NCBI RefSeq assembly: GCF_037975245.1
Contig: NC_092582.1
Coordinates: 16,952,577-17,016,576, forward strand
Direction: 5' to 3'
Source: Apostichopus japonicus
Lineage: Eukaryota; Echinodermata; Holothuroidea; Aspidochirotida; Stichopodidae
DNA length: 64,000 bases
The position numbers and the translations under genes are program-made. The notes beneath the pieces were generated by a model that worked only from the letters and a program-made list of their open reading frames with translations, made no database searches and had not been told where the DNA came from. Positions 1 to 11,405 of this stretch are shown here, one piece after another. How positions within the stretch are numbered: position 1 is the stretch's first letter; the number at the start of each line of letters is the position of its first letter.

Positions 1-3000
1 TTTCAGTCTCTTCCGTTATAATAAAAATGTCAAGAATGGGGATTTTCATCCATCTGTCAATATTAGTTAACGAAATAAACAATCAAATACCATTATTAAT
101 TGCGACTTGAGTTTATTGAAAGCACCAAGTACAGTCCTCTTGTTCCAATGTCACCAGATTAAAGTATTGCATTTATTCACCACAAATATGCTATGATATC
201 AATACAATAACAAAACAAATCGCTGCTTTTCCCAGCAACTAGATCGCAAGTAGAGACAAGCAAGCACAAAGCACACATACTTATTTACATATGAAACACA
301 ACCAGCTATGGTATTTCCAAGATAAATTTGGCATGGCAAGGTACTGTCAACCAGAACGAAAACATTTCATGGTTCCTTGCTGCTGCTCATTGATTAACAG
401 GGAACACCTCAAGTATGTAATGTTGAAGCAAGATCAATTATTGCCTTACAAAGCCACACCTCCTCATAAATACACACGTTATCAATTGCAACACACATCG
501 CCATGGGTAGGCTACCTATCAATAACACACTCACCTTTGATGAAACTGTGACTTATGATTGTCTACTGTACTTATTGCAATCTAAAGATTGAGGTTTAAC
601 CCTGTGACCTCATTAATATTCATGATATGAGCACCAAAATCAATATGGTTTATCAACTAATTATGGACCACCCACCCACCCACCAAATATGGCATTGATC
701 AATCATAGCCCTTGTTGAGTTATCATGCATACAAACTTACACACACATGCACACCGACCTGACCACAAAGGTTCCTTTGCTTTCAGCAAGGAACCAAAAC
801 TACAAAACGCCATATACGAAATGCACATAAATTTAAGTTTGCTGTTGTGTTTGATCCAGGCACAATGCAACATGATATTTCTTGTTAATTAAAAAAAGAG
901 GTATTTGCATACTCCCTTAACAGCAAGGAAATGTTAATTGACTGTCAAGACTGACTGAGACCACAGAATGTTTAACATACAATGGATGGGTTAATTTACT
1001 GCAATGTTCAGAAAATAACATAATATCAACCCTGCTGAAGGATAACTATTTCATGCCACAACAAATACCTTTTCACAGTGAAAAAAACTTTTTCGACTAA
1101 ATAGATCTGTAAATAAATGTACAGAATATATGGCACCTGTGATTTGCAAAGGCCATATTTCTATAGCGTTTTAATGTTAAGATTTGTTATTTGTTCTAAC
1201 ATTGTTTATAAATTATTAGTCACTAGTATAAAATTCGTCTTGATTAACTATATGATTAGATGGCAGAAATATGATAATTATGATAGTAACATGGACAAAT
1301 ATACCTGCCAACCCTTCCTGCCACACTCCTTTTTTTATCATCATTGAACAACCATTTCAATCGTAATTCTGCTTGCATGCAGTGCTTTCTCAATTGACTT
1401 GAACTGTGATCAATAATAACATTGAGTTTCTTTTTATAGTTATTGGGATCATTTGCTTGATCCTATGAAGTTTTACAGTACCTAAATGAGTAAACATCTA
1501 AGAATGTCTGAATAGGTAAAATACTAACTGTATCCATGGACAGTATTTAACTTATCACAATTTAAGTATAGGTTCAACTGCAATATACCATACTGCAGCT
1601 TTAAACAACTACATACACATAAGCCTGCAAGACCAAGAAATATGCCTCCTCCCAATCTATTGCCTTCTCAGGTATGTACAGTATGCCTTCATTATTAGCA
1701 GTCATGGCTGGTGAAAGACATAAAAATTGATAAAACTAGTAGAAATTATAATTTTCACAGTTGGAATGTCCAGCCACATCAGTCTCCATGTGATTACTGT
1801 CATGTCTTTCTGCTACTACTGTACTGCTCTAATGAAACTTTCTCTATGAGGCTTCTTATGCCCTTCAACATGTCTCTTGACATAAATAGAATGAAAAGAT
1901 AAAAAGTTTCACACAATATGCATGAAAATATGAGTGTGATGTCGGGTATTTTATGTGAAGTATTTGCCAGTTTTGCACACTTTTGGCAAAAGTTTTGCTC
2001 ACTGCCATAGGTGGAATTATGATATTTCTTCTCATATAATGTCTGAAAATGTTGCTAACAGATGATTGAACGAACACCGACCCAGAGACTAAACTGAGAG
2101 GATGAACATTGCTAGTTGCCAGAGGAATGCTTGTGGTTGCAATTTTGACCTTGCAGAGGAAATTGCATTGAAAATCCATCACAAAAAGAGTTTCCAGAGC
2201 ACTTAAACAACCAAGATAAATGTAATACAGCTAATCCTTTAAAACCACTCAAGTTGTGAAATTTTAACTCAAAATTTACATAGCTTTTTTAATACTACTG
2301 ATAAGTTACCACTGTAAACTGGTCATACACAGTATACCAAAAGATTGAGTGATTTGCAAACCCTGAAACTGGCATGTTGTATGAAATGCTGCAGGTTTCA
2401 TGTAAACCAGGCTCTACTTTATTCATAAATAAGTACTCTACCACATCATGTGTCAAGCTGAAAGAATAAGACATAATTATATAGAATTCCTTAATACAAA
2501 CTGTAAATGATGACATCCTAGGCTCCTAGCACAGATACATGTATGGTGAACAAACTTACCACCTTGATGGTTATCTATTACATGTTAATACAAGTAGGAA
2601 GCTAATTGTAATTTGCCAATTTTGAGCTGTCTACATAAACTTAATAGTTCAATCTTTTTTCAAGCAATCCCACTTGCCTCAAATACAGGACTGCAGGGTT
2701 TAAAGTTGGTAAAGGATGGCTAAGCCAACGGCTGCCATACAGTTGCAGTGCTATGAGGGGTTTTCACACTGCCCATTCAGTAGTTACTTAAAAAAGGTAC
2801 TGTAGAAAGATGGATAACAGCTAGATGGATTGACAGAGTGAAGATGCTGAGTCACAATAGTTCAAGTAGCATCGCTGGTTTGAGCTAAGAGTTACATTGG
2901 AATATGGGAGAGTCTTTCGAATATCCAGTTGCTCAGACTTACACTCAGTATTTTTCAATACTGTGCTTGCTCTCCATTAACCAGGTGCCACTCCATTAAA

Positions 3001-3939
3001 TATGGAATAACAACATTTTGCTCTAAAGTCTTCGTTCATACAAGACATACTGCTATTTATCATGATGGCAACTTCCATAGACCAGTCATGGAACCATGCA
3101 ACATAGTTTGTGTGTCTATGAGTACAGCTTTACTTTCCTTTGCAATGTTTTTGGTTGTGCTTCTAATGCCAGTACTATCCTTTTGTATCAGCCTGTTAAC
3201 AATCATTGAAATCTACTGCCAGGGTGTGTTGTCAGTGAACCATCTTTTGAAAGATTAAGGCCAGACTGGATAGTCATTGGACCGACAAATCTTGACTACT
3301 TCATTATTAATGATCTTTGGTCACCCTTAATTAACTGCATCAGAACTGATGATGGAATGCAAGTTCTTGATTATTTGACCGAATGCTTTTGACTGACATA
3401 TGAAGTTCTCTTGGATCTCATGCTGATCACCTGTCACAATTTCATAAGAATAGCTCAACACCTTGTCCAAACAAGGATCTCAATCACTGCAGTTTTCAAA
3501 GTCATTACAAACTAGAAGGGGTTTCAATTTCATCCACAAAAGTCTATGAAATACATATAGCCTAAGTGCTGAATAACATGTGGAGTGAGTACTTGGCAGT
3601 ATTTTTCAAAGTTGCAGACAATACGCTGCACATTGTTATACAGTGTACATAGGACAAACAATGGGGCATTGGACATATTGTGAATCGCCTTTGGGTAAGC
3701 ACGACCCCCCCTCCCCCTTGGATCCACCCGTACAAAACTAAGTATTACTCCTAGGCCCCAGGGTGAATAATTATTAAAATACCAGAGTGAATGGCCGTGT
3801 ATGATACTGGCAGTACAGTTTACAGGCCTAAGTAAGGCTAACACAGTTACATTCCTAACATAAAGTTACGCCGAGTAGTACTGGTAATAGTAGTAGTAGT
3901 AGAACTAGTTACTCGGCCTACTAGTACTACTAGTAATAG
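1..3939. other. No gene recognised
   Basis: AT-rich sequence with only short open frames, mostly lacking an ATG start, and no recognisable domain. Around 1,860-1,900 the minus strand shows a short KRH...H...H-like string that recalls a decayed C2H2 finger, but no cysteine pair is in frame. The stretch could hold 3'UTR or intron of a gene lying to the left; nothing in it decides this. Confidence 0.5.
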
Positions 3940-4265
3940 GTAGGCTATATCGAAATTCGGACTTCTTCATCACTTCTAAAGCGCCCGAATCGACCGCTCG
4001 CCATTTCTCTATTTCTATGCTCCTTCAACTTAACTATACACGCTTGAATTTGGGCTGGAAGTCGCCATTCTTCTCGTCTACGCTTGCGCTATGTTTCATC
4101 TATGGCCGCAGACATCTTGAATAGGGGTGCTTGGCAGCGATTGGCTGAAACCCCAAACCTTCTCTAAGATCTATTTTGATTGGTGCTAACATTCTGTGAC
4201 ACCGTCACCTTCGGCGAGTCGATCTAGGAGCTTGTCCAGTAGTCACCATCTTGGGACTACATGAA
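3940..4265. promoter_or_regulatory. Promoter-like, CpG-richer stretch
   Basis: This stretch is visibly richer in CG dinucleotides than its flanks. It contains several CCATCTTG-, CGCCATT- and CATCTTG-type strings (about 4,000, 4,062, 4,111 and 4,247), which resemble YY1-type sites of housekeeping promoters. It lies just upstream of the hypothetical ORF at 4329 on the plus strand. The direction of transcription is not fixed by the sequence; calling it a promoter is inference. Confidence 0.35.
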
Positions 4266-4328
4266 ACCTCTTTTGAAAATTAGTAAAATATTTTTAAAGA
4301 ATTAATTTATGTGTTCCCACCCTACGAA

Positions 4329-4691
4329 ATGGAGCATTATTTAGTATTTGGTAAGAATTTGACATATATATTTATAATAGAATTCAACGATCGTAGCAAC
4401 GAAATGAGCCAATTAAACCGTATCACAGATTCTCCTTCGGCCGCGAGATATGCCATTTACGTGATTGGTGCATTAAAGATGAACGATAGTGATTTTTCAC
4501 CATCGACGAAAAAATACGATTTTATTCAAGAGTATTCTAGTTGGTTTCCATTTTACACATGTGAAAATTCAAGTCAATCCGATGTTGGGAAAGGCTTACA
4601 AAAAATTCCTAAACTCGTTGATTTTTTAAACCAAAATTGGGCTTTTCTCGAAAAGCATTATGATGATCACGTGATCTACAGTGACATGTGA
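4329..4691 (+). CDS. Hypothetical 120-aa protein
   Basis: Open frame beginning with ATG (MEHYLVFGKN...) and ending at TGA. The frame is open a little further upstream but without another ATG. The product is soluble-looking, rich in aromatic and acidic residues, with a single Cys; I recognise no domain. It follows the CpG-richer stretch at once and precedes the THAP fragment by about 120 bases, so it could be a first exon of a longer gene or a chance frame. There is no obvious splice donor inside it. I give it low confidence because of its short length and lack of homology that I can name. Confidence 0.25.
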   Translation: MEHYLVFGKNLTYIFIIEFNDRSNEMSQLNRITDSPSAARYAIYVIGALKMNDSDFSPSTKKYDFIQEYSSWFPFYTCENSSQSDVGKGLQKIPKLVDFLNQNWAFLEKHYDDHVIYSDM

Positions 4692-4811
4692 CGTCATTAT
4701 GATGATAACAACGTGAGCTCGGCGTAGTGTACTTCAGCAGTGTGCACTTAGTGTGTAAGTTTAGTTGCAACCTACTCTATATTGGACTCGACAAACAACG
4801 TAAACCACTAG

Positions 4812-5084
4812 CAAAATCCAAGAAATTGCGTTGTAGGGGGATGCAACAGAACGAATGTGGACTCTACAATAAGTTTTTTTTTCAATTTTCCAAGCGGAAA
4901 AAGTAGTGAGAGATATCGGAAACTCTGGATACGATTTGTGAGGAGAACCAGGAAAGACTTCATCGCACCAGGAGTTCCTCATGGCAAGAATGTGAAAGTT
5001 TGTTCTGCCCACTTCACAGAAGATGATTCTCGGGCCCAGTTGAAATTTGCGTGTGGCAAGGTCACTAAAGTAATAAAAGTTTGA
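4812..5084 (+). CDS. THAP-type zinc finger fragment
   Basis: The plus-strand frame carries the C2CH signature of THAP DNA-binding domains: Cys at 4827, Cys at 4842 (NCVVGGC), a conserved Pro after Asn-Phe, a Trp in KLWIRF, then Cys-x2-His at 5001-5012 (CSAHF) with 52 residues between the second and third Cys. THAP domains bind DNA through a single zinc and occur in P-element-like transposases and host regulators. The frame is closed by TAG at 4809 and has no ATG, so the start must lie in an upstream exon or is lost. The C-terminal AVPT-like box of the family is absent; the frame ends at TGA 5082-5084. A donor-like AAA/GTAATA lies near 5070. It may be one exon of a gene or a decayed transposase piece. 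Confidence 0.6.
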   Translation, partial: QNPRNCVVGGCNRTNVDSTISFFFNFPSGKSSERYRKLWIRFVRRTRKDFIAPGVPHGKNVKVCSAHFTEDDSRAQLKFACGKVTKVIKV

Positions 5085-6987
5085 AAGATTGATGCTTTTA
5101 TGCCGCATTATTTATATATATCCCGATAAATGCAACAGTAAGTGTTGGAACTGGAAGACATGTCAGACGTGAACAACCTAATGACTATGTGAGGAGAGAA
5201 TCCACGTGCAAATTTCAATTGGGGCATGGACGTCGCTTAGGCAGAGTTTTTTGGGGGCAGAGATGTGTTCATACCCTCCAAACCACTTTAAATGTAATAC
5301 GAATAGGAAATGTGTGTATGCTCGAGCGAAACAAAACATCGTGTAAGTATTACTTACGGTAGCGCACACTGTCACTTATGTTTGCACAGTGTGAAAGTAC
5401 CAAGGGCGAAGGAACCGGGGGGGGGGCTGGGGGCGCCAGCCCCCTCAGTGAAGAATATGGAGGGGCGGAAGTATCATTCCGCCCCCCCCCCCCCCGCTTT
5501 GCAAGTCAGAAAACCCCTTCTTCATTTCCAAATGAGAAAAAAATCTCATTTGGAGCACCAAATTGCATCTAAGGCCAGGTGAAAATGCAAAATTATATAC
5601 AAAATGGAGTGGATGACTTGAAGTGTGCTATATTGCACCCTTAGACCCCTCCCCCAGGCCGGCCATAAGTCTTCAGCCCCCCCCCACTCAAAAGTACCTT
5701 CCTACGCCACTGGAAAGTACCGTTTGCGGACCTACGTGAAGTTGGGCTAGAATACGATTCCTCCTGAAGCCCAAACCACGAGGCATGCATGTGAATAAAC
5801 GCAATAGGCATTGCATGTAGTGAGAAAATTGTTCGAGCTAGACTAACAACTCGATTGAGTTCAAATGCGGTGGTATTTCAAGCTCAATGAAACCTTTCTG
5901 TTGGATTTAATGACGCACGAAACAAGGAACGTTTATGTTTTACAGTAGGCCTAGTGCATACAAGCGAATCTACTTTGTTTAGAACTTTGGATTTTCTTTC
6001 GGATGTTATACTAATCTACGTTTGAGACTATCATCACTATTGTTATTGTGCCAGTTTGACTGGTAAGTGAGCACATTCATACATCACTCTGTATAAAACC
6101 CGCCAAAAACGTGATCTTGAGATTTACGTTACTTTGGGTCAGCTTGCGAGTTACCTCTTCAGATATTGGGAAATCGTTGCGAAATCGCCGCAAATTTTGT
6201 AAAAAAAACTTGTAAACACGTGGCTGCATCCTATGCAGCCTACCGCTCTGCCACCTCACCGCCCAAAAAAAATCGAACACCACCTCAATTTTGAAACTTT
6301 TCGGTCTGAAAAATGAGATTTTTAGGCATTTCTTGCACGTGTAGCACGCGTGCACACTATAGTTCATTTGACGGAAAAGACACACCTGGCTGACTTGCAA
6401 GGATAACCGCCCTTCTGACGTCCTACTTGTTCAAAATTGGCATTTAATTTAATTATTTTTTCTCTCTCTCTTTTTTTCTCTCTCTTTTTTTTCTCTTTTT
6501 TTTTTTTCGACCAAGAGCAGGGGGGTCCGGACCCCCCCTGGATCCGCGCCTGACATTACGCCGAAAATAACAGTTATGCTGACACGAAATGCACGCACAG
6601 CTCCGTACTGAACAGTTCACAACAGAAAAGATCATCACAGTGACGTCATTCACTGACCTGAGGGCTGTTCAAGGTCGTTGCAGTGTTTGCAAATTCCTAA
6701 ATTACGGAGGGGAAAAAACGATGTTTTAATTCCCTTTTTTATAACTTTCCGGTGTGCTATTTGAAAAATTAAAAAAATATGTTGCTTGGTAACATATAAA
6801 CTACATTATGTATGAAAATGAGAGATTTTTTTCTGTCACTATCGTTCTACTTTAAGTAAACAAACCTTGATGCACGGTTCAACCGACGAATCAGAGACGC
6901 CGCTTTAACAAGCTTCGGTACGCCGATTTTCACTGTCACGTGGTATACGCCGGACGCTTTACCTGGAGAGTCATGTAAACGATTACG
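5085..6987. other. Intergenic, low-complexity and repeat debris
   Basis: No gene seen. There are G and C homopolymer runs (5418-5445, 5481-5496, 5680-5690), a pyrimidine tract (6460-6510), and at 6520-6553 a GGGGGTCCGGACCCCC palindrome followed by TGGATCCGCGCCTG. Close relatives of that last motif recur near 3,700 and 19,490 and look like ends of a short interspersed repeat. Confidence 0.5.
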
Positions 6988-7312
6988 ATGGCGGACCATG
7001 AAAGTTGCTCGAAAAATGCTTGTTTTGCTCACTGTTATGGTGTTTCTGGAATTTTAAAGCCTTTCACAGTGACAACATGGAACACATTATTGAAAAGTGT
7101 TACACTTTGGAAAGATCTAGTGGGTTATCAGGCCGATATAGCAAGTGAATTTTTACGTGTTAATGGCGATGTTGATATTACCACACTACCTATCCCAGAA
7201 CATGGTGGTATCCACGAGAAATGTTATCGGTATTTTACCGACTCCTCAAAGCGCAAGCGAGGTATAAACAACAAGAAGAAAGACATTGTGGTTGAATCAT
7301 GCAATGAACCAG
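6988..7312 (+). CDS. Cys...HxxC-module protein, exon 1
   Basis: First coding exon of a two-exon gene. It starts at ATG 6988 (MADHESCSKNAC) and ends before a consensus donor (CCAG/GTAAGA) with one base of the next codon. It encodes residues 1-108: Cys7, Cys12, Cys16, a conserved Trp at 31 and 41, then His76-x2-Cys79 followed by YRYFTD and a basic run KRKR. The arrangement looks like a zinc-binding module (C...C...HxxC). I recognise the pattern from a large uncharacterised family in cnidarians and echinoderms, but I cannot name a function. Confidence 0.75.
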
Positions 7313-8459
7313 GTAAGACTTTAATTTCGGATGTAACAAATACGTATAAAGCACATTTTATGATGTTCAATTTGGATCATCATTATGAGTTACACTCATA
7401 CATGTAGCATGTAAGGTTCATAATTGACACTTAAGCCTGGATTTGATCAACGATGTCTATCAAGGAATGATCCAAATCACTCAACTGTATGTGTTTTTCA
7501 TATGTGTAGTTCCTCAGAAATGTAATGATTTCAAAATATTTAAAGTTCTGTGGTTATGCACCGTACAATTGAGCAGAATTTGACCACAAAATGTCTGCCG
7601 TGTCAAGTTCTTTCATACCCGTTAAATTGACACATTCGTCGATAAGCTAACTGTAGTGTAGGCCTTAGTATACATCCATTGACTTTGGATGCTGTTTGCT
7701 ATGCTCTGAGCCTAGTCTTAGCTCCGACAGGTCAGGTCCCAGAGAGTAGTGGTATCATATTGAGATAATGTTGGTTATTTAGGGTGTAAGATTTCCAAAT
7801 GCCCGAAAAATGTGCAAAACTTGGGGGAAGGTGTTAAAAGCTTAAGAAAAACCACAAGTTGGTCAGCAAATAGCTGAAATGGATTCAAGCTCATGAAATA
7901 TGTAATTCTGCTTGATTGCAAAATGTTTAGATGGCCTGCTGTATCGTTGCTAGTAATATTTGAAGGTGCGTCAGTTATGAGGGTGCGTCAATTATGAAGC
8001 CTTTACTATATACATGTACATGCATAATGAATTTCATCTAGCTATCTTGATGCACAGTCAGTGCATGACTGGCCTATGCATGTGCAGTATTTATACTTGA
8101 ATGTTAGACATGATAAATAAAGAAATAGAAATTTATAATTTTGGTCTCATATTGTAGTTATGTGGCTATTGTCTAAAAAGCTGCCATATTGCAGAGTTAC
8201 GTCCAATTTTCAATACAATTGTAGTTCCTTATTTTTTTATTTTTTTTTCAAATTATATGGTAGTTTTGTAAAATAAAAAATGTCATGTATTCCCAACTGG
8301 AAAATACTATGAGCAACATAATTTAAATGTATTTACACAAACAGGACAAATTATGCTTGTGTTTTTCCATTCTTAATTCTTGTCATTGCATGTACTAGTA
8401 CTTGTTTACCGGTACCTACAAATTGATTCACACATCATTTTTATTTCATTCTTTCACAG
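7313..8459 (+). other. Intron of the Cys...HxxC-module gene
   Basis: GTAAGA at the 5' end and a pyrimidine-rich TTTCATTCTTTCACAG at the 3' end. The phase matches on both sides (G + AA makes Glu). Apart from a T-rich run near 8,230 I see nothing else in it. Confidence 0.75.
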
Positions 8460-9526
8460 AATTGGAACCATCCACTTCCAGCGGGGAACCCAAAGCTAAG
8501 GATACGTCATCTACAGCAGAAACAAGGTTGTTACGCTCTAGCTCCAGTGTGGTCAGCTTTCGCAAGATATTATCTAATCCTGTCCTTCCTGAGGTGTGCA
8601 TTATCTGTTGTGGCAACAAGTCATGGAGAGATCGCGAGGGACGAAAGAAGAAAGAACCTTTGCTTTTATGTGAACTGCCAGATGGTGGCAAACTAGCAAT
8701 AGCTGCTAATGACAAGAAAGATATCCGGATATTGATTCAGATTCGTGAAAGAGACTGTGTGGCCATCAAAGTGAGATACCACCGGAGCTGTTTCAAAGGT
8801 TACACAAATTACTTAACCAGAAACAATGCAGCGCCAAAGGAACAGATGTATGCCAAAGGATTTGATGCCTTTTGTAAATACAACATTGATCAGAAGATCA
8901 TAGTGGAGAAGAATATCTACCTCTTTACGAAATTGAAGAAGCAGTTTTGCAAAGCTGTGAAAGACGTGGAAGGCATCGATGCCAGTGGGTACAAGACGTA
9001 CAATTTGAAGCAACGCCTACAACGCAGGTATCCCCAGCTGTGTTTTCTAAAGCCAAAGAAAATATATGCTAGTGAAATGGTGTACATTGAGACACTATCA
9101 ACTGAAGAAATTGTGCCAGGTGTCATGGGTTCTGAATCTGATACCACCACTACTGACACAGACACCACAGACCACGAGAAAGAGGTGCCACCAAAGCGAC
9201 AGAGGCATGGCAGTGGCTACCAAACTAGACCAAATGAGATGTCATCACTCAGGGACAGGTATTCTACTGCATTGGACCTGAAGAAAGAAATGCTACAGGG
9301 AACAGCATCAACCAACCTTCTATGGCCTCCAACATCAACAGATTTATCAATATTCGCAGCACGCAGTATGGTACCAACAAAGCTGTATAACTTTCTGGCA
9401 TGGGTTGTTGGCATTTCCGATGAACCAGATGATAAAGAGAAAGTGAAGACTACAGATACAGAGGATCGTCACATCCTTGCCATTGCTCAGGACATCATGT
9501 ATTTGGCCACGAAAGGAATGACATAA
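8460..9526 (+). CDS. Cys...HxxC-module protein, exon 2 and stop
   Basis: Second and last coding exon; with exon 1 it gives 463 residues. It begins with a Ser/Thr-rich linker and then a second module: Cys155-x2-Cys158-Cys159, a basic stretch, and YHRSC with His216-x2-Cys219. A mid part rich in charged residues contains an acidic TTTDTDTTDHEKE run and a basic PPKRQR string that could be a nuclear signal. The C-terminus reads LYNFLAWVVGIS...ILAIAQDIMYLATKG. From memory, related invertebrate proteins run on past this ATKG point for several hundred residues, so this copy looks truncated. An AATAAA lies at 9538-9543, 12 bases after the stop, so the short form may be the real end. The family is often repeated and may derive from transposons; that is inference. 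Confidence 0.75.
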
Positions 9527-9537
9527 ATATATACCCT

Positions 9538-9543
9538 AATAAA
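9538..9543 (+). terminator. AATAAA polyadenylation signal
   Basis: Canonical hexamer 12 bases downstream of the stop codon of the Cys...HxxC-module gene. It supports the short form of the protein as the true end. Confidence 0.5.
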
Positions 9544-10370
9544 ACTTCTGGTGCACACTTACAACCATTGAATTGAAGTTGGGAATAATTTTTATTCTGT
9601 GAAGTGGTGTATTATGTGCATAAGTATTAATACAGCAACTGCACCCCTGACCGTAACCATTATGTAGTGTTTGTAAATGTTGGTGTATTAACAATATGAA
9701 ATATCTACAGGTAGTAAAAAGCTGTTACTCCAAGACAGTGACAAAGTAACTCTTTAGTCAAAGTAGGATTCATCTATGTATATTTATTTAAAATAATTCA
9801 ACATGCATTGCATTTATTTACAATTCTATAGTGTACCATTGCAACACTCTTAAATATAGGTGAGTTTGCACATTTGACAGAAGATTTTGGTTCATTTTGT
9901 AGCCTATGTGAAATGCATTTATAATAAAGTAGTAAATTTGGATTTGAGTGGTGCTACAGCTACATAGCTCTTGGAAAGTATAGGTCATTTTCTCTGAATA
10001 ACACAATTGTAAGATAAGTCGTTTATATTCACTCACTCATTAATTAAGCTCCCTTTATGGTTAATTGGATGATTTCAATCTCTTGGAATATATCTTGGCT
10101 AATTCATTTTCATGAAATATTCATGTACATTGTAAAAAATCTAAATCAACAGGCTAAGTAGGCCAAAATTTGAATTTTTTGAGAAAATACGTCAAATATA
10201 CGATGTTTTGGGATGGATTTCACGAAGTGCATGTTGTATTTTAATATATTTTTTAATTGCATTTGAGTTAAGCAACCAGTGTTGTCACTTGATCAAGAGA
10301 AATCATAATGCAAATTTGGCTTTGCAAAAGTTCCTTATGTTGTCTGCAGCTTTTTTTTTAAGGGATTTCT

Positions 10371-10565
10371 TGTTTCGGGCCCTTTGTCTTTAGGCGGGAA
10401 TTTCTGGGAAGTGCTCCACTTCTGGAGGTGGGAACTGCCATAGTCTGAAAGAGACATAAAATATCTACAATTTAAGCTACATTTCAGGTAGTGCCAAGGA
10501 GGGGACTACTAAACATAATTTAGAAGTGCATTTCAGCCTTACGCCCTATAGTCTATTTACCATGT
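10371..10565. repeat. Direct repeat, copy 1 of a ~200-bp segment
   Basis: Diverged direct partner at 11210-11405. Conserved blocks include TTTAGGCGGGA, GTGGGAACTG and CATAGTCTAT-like ends. No terminal inverted repeat is visible, so the type of element is unknown. Confidence 0.55.
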
Positions 10566-11209
10566 ACTCTAAATAAATAAGGACTAACAAAGTCTTCCCT
10601 GTAAGCTATATCAAGCCCATCATTTAAAAATACGGAAGGTCTGTCACAATTAAACGTTATCCCACTTAGAGCATGGATGTGACCTAACTGCGTATTTCAT
10701 GTTGTAACAATTTGCAGGGAAATATACGCGCTAGTAAAAAAAAAAATGCAGTTGAAACAGTGGCACCAAGCGCTGGCATGCACATCAATTCTCTAAATGG
10801 GGTAAAGTTTATATTGTGCTGTTAAATACTTCATGTACTATAAATAGTACAGATCATGTTATATGGTATGGGAAGAAAACACAACAGGTCTGCAAAAGAG
10901 TATAAGATATCATAAAACTCTTTATAAATAATATCTCAAGGGACAATTACTGTGTTACCTTAAATTGTACAACGCTTGTAATTAAAATAAAGTGATAAAA
11001 TGGCAAAAATCTGTTATTTTGGGGAAATTTCATCAACTATTTGGTGTTTCGTTTCAACACTTCATGAAGTGCACGTCCTCATTAGATGCCAATTCCAATA
11101 TCATTACTTATAAAAAACAATATGGGTCATTGTAGGATGTCAAATCCCTGAACAAACAGTGTAATACCATATTTCACTTGCATGACACGCAGTCCTTTTT
11201 AAAGGAATT

Positions 11210-11405
11210 CTTGTTTTTTAGTGTTTTGTTTTTAGGCGGGATTTACTCAAAAGTGCCCCATTTCTGGGAGTGGGAACTGTTAAGATATTGAAAGGACACA
11301 CAATACCTACATTTTAAGCCACATTTCATGTAGTCCCCAGGAGATGACTGCAAGAATTAATTTAGAAAGCTGTTTTGACTTCATGCTCCATAGTCTATAT
11401 GGCTT
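11210..11405. repeat. Direct repeat, copy 2 of a ~200-bp segment
   Basis: Diverged copy of 10371-10565 in the same orientation, about 840 bp away. It carries several small insertions and deletions. Confidence 0.55.

Noticed and set aside
1711-2182. Possible C2H2 zinc fingers on the minus strand
   Set aside because: Only a KRHVEGHKKPH-like string is seen, without the Cys pair in the same frame and with stops around it.
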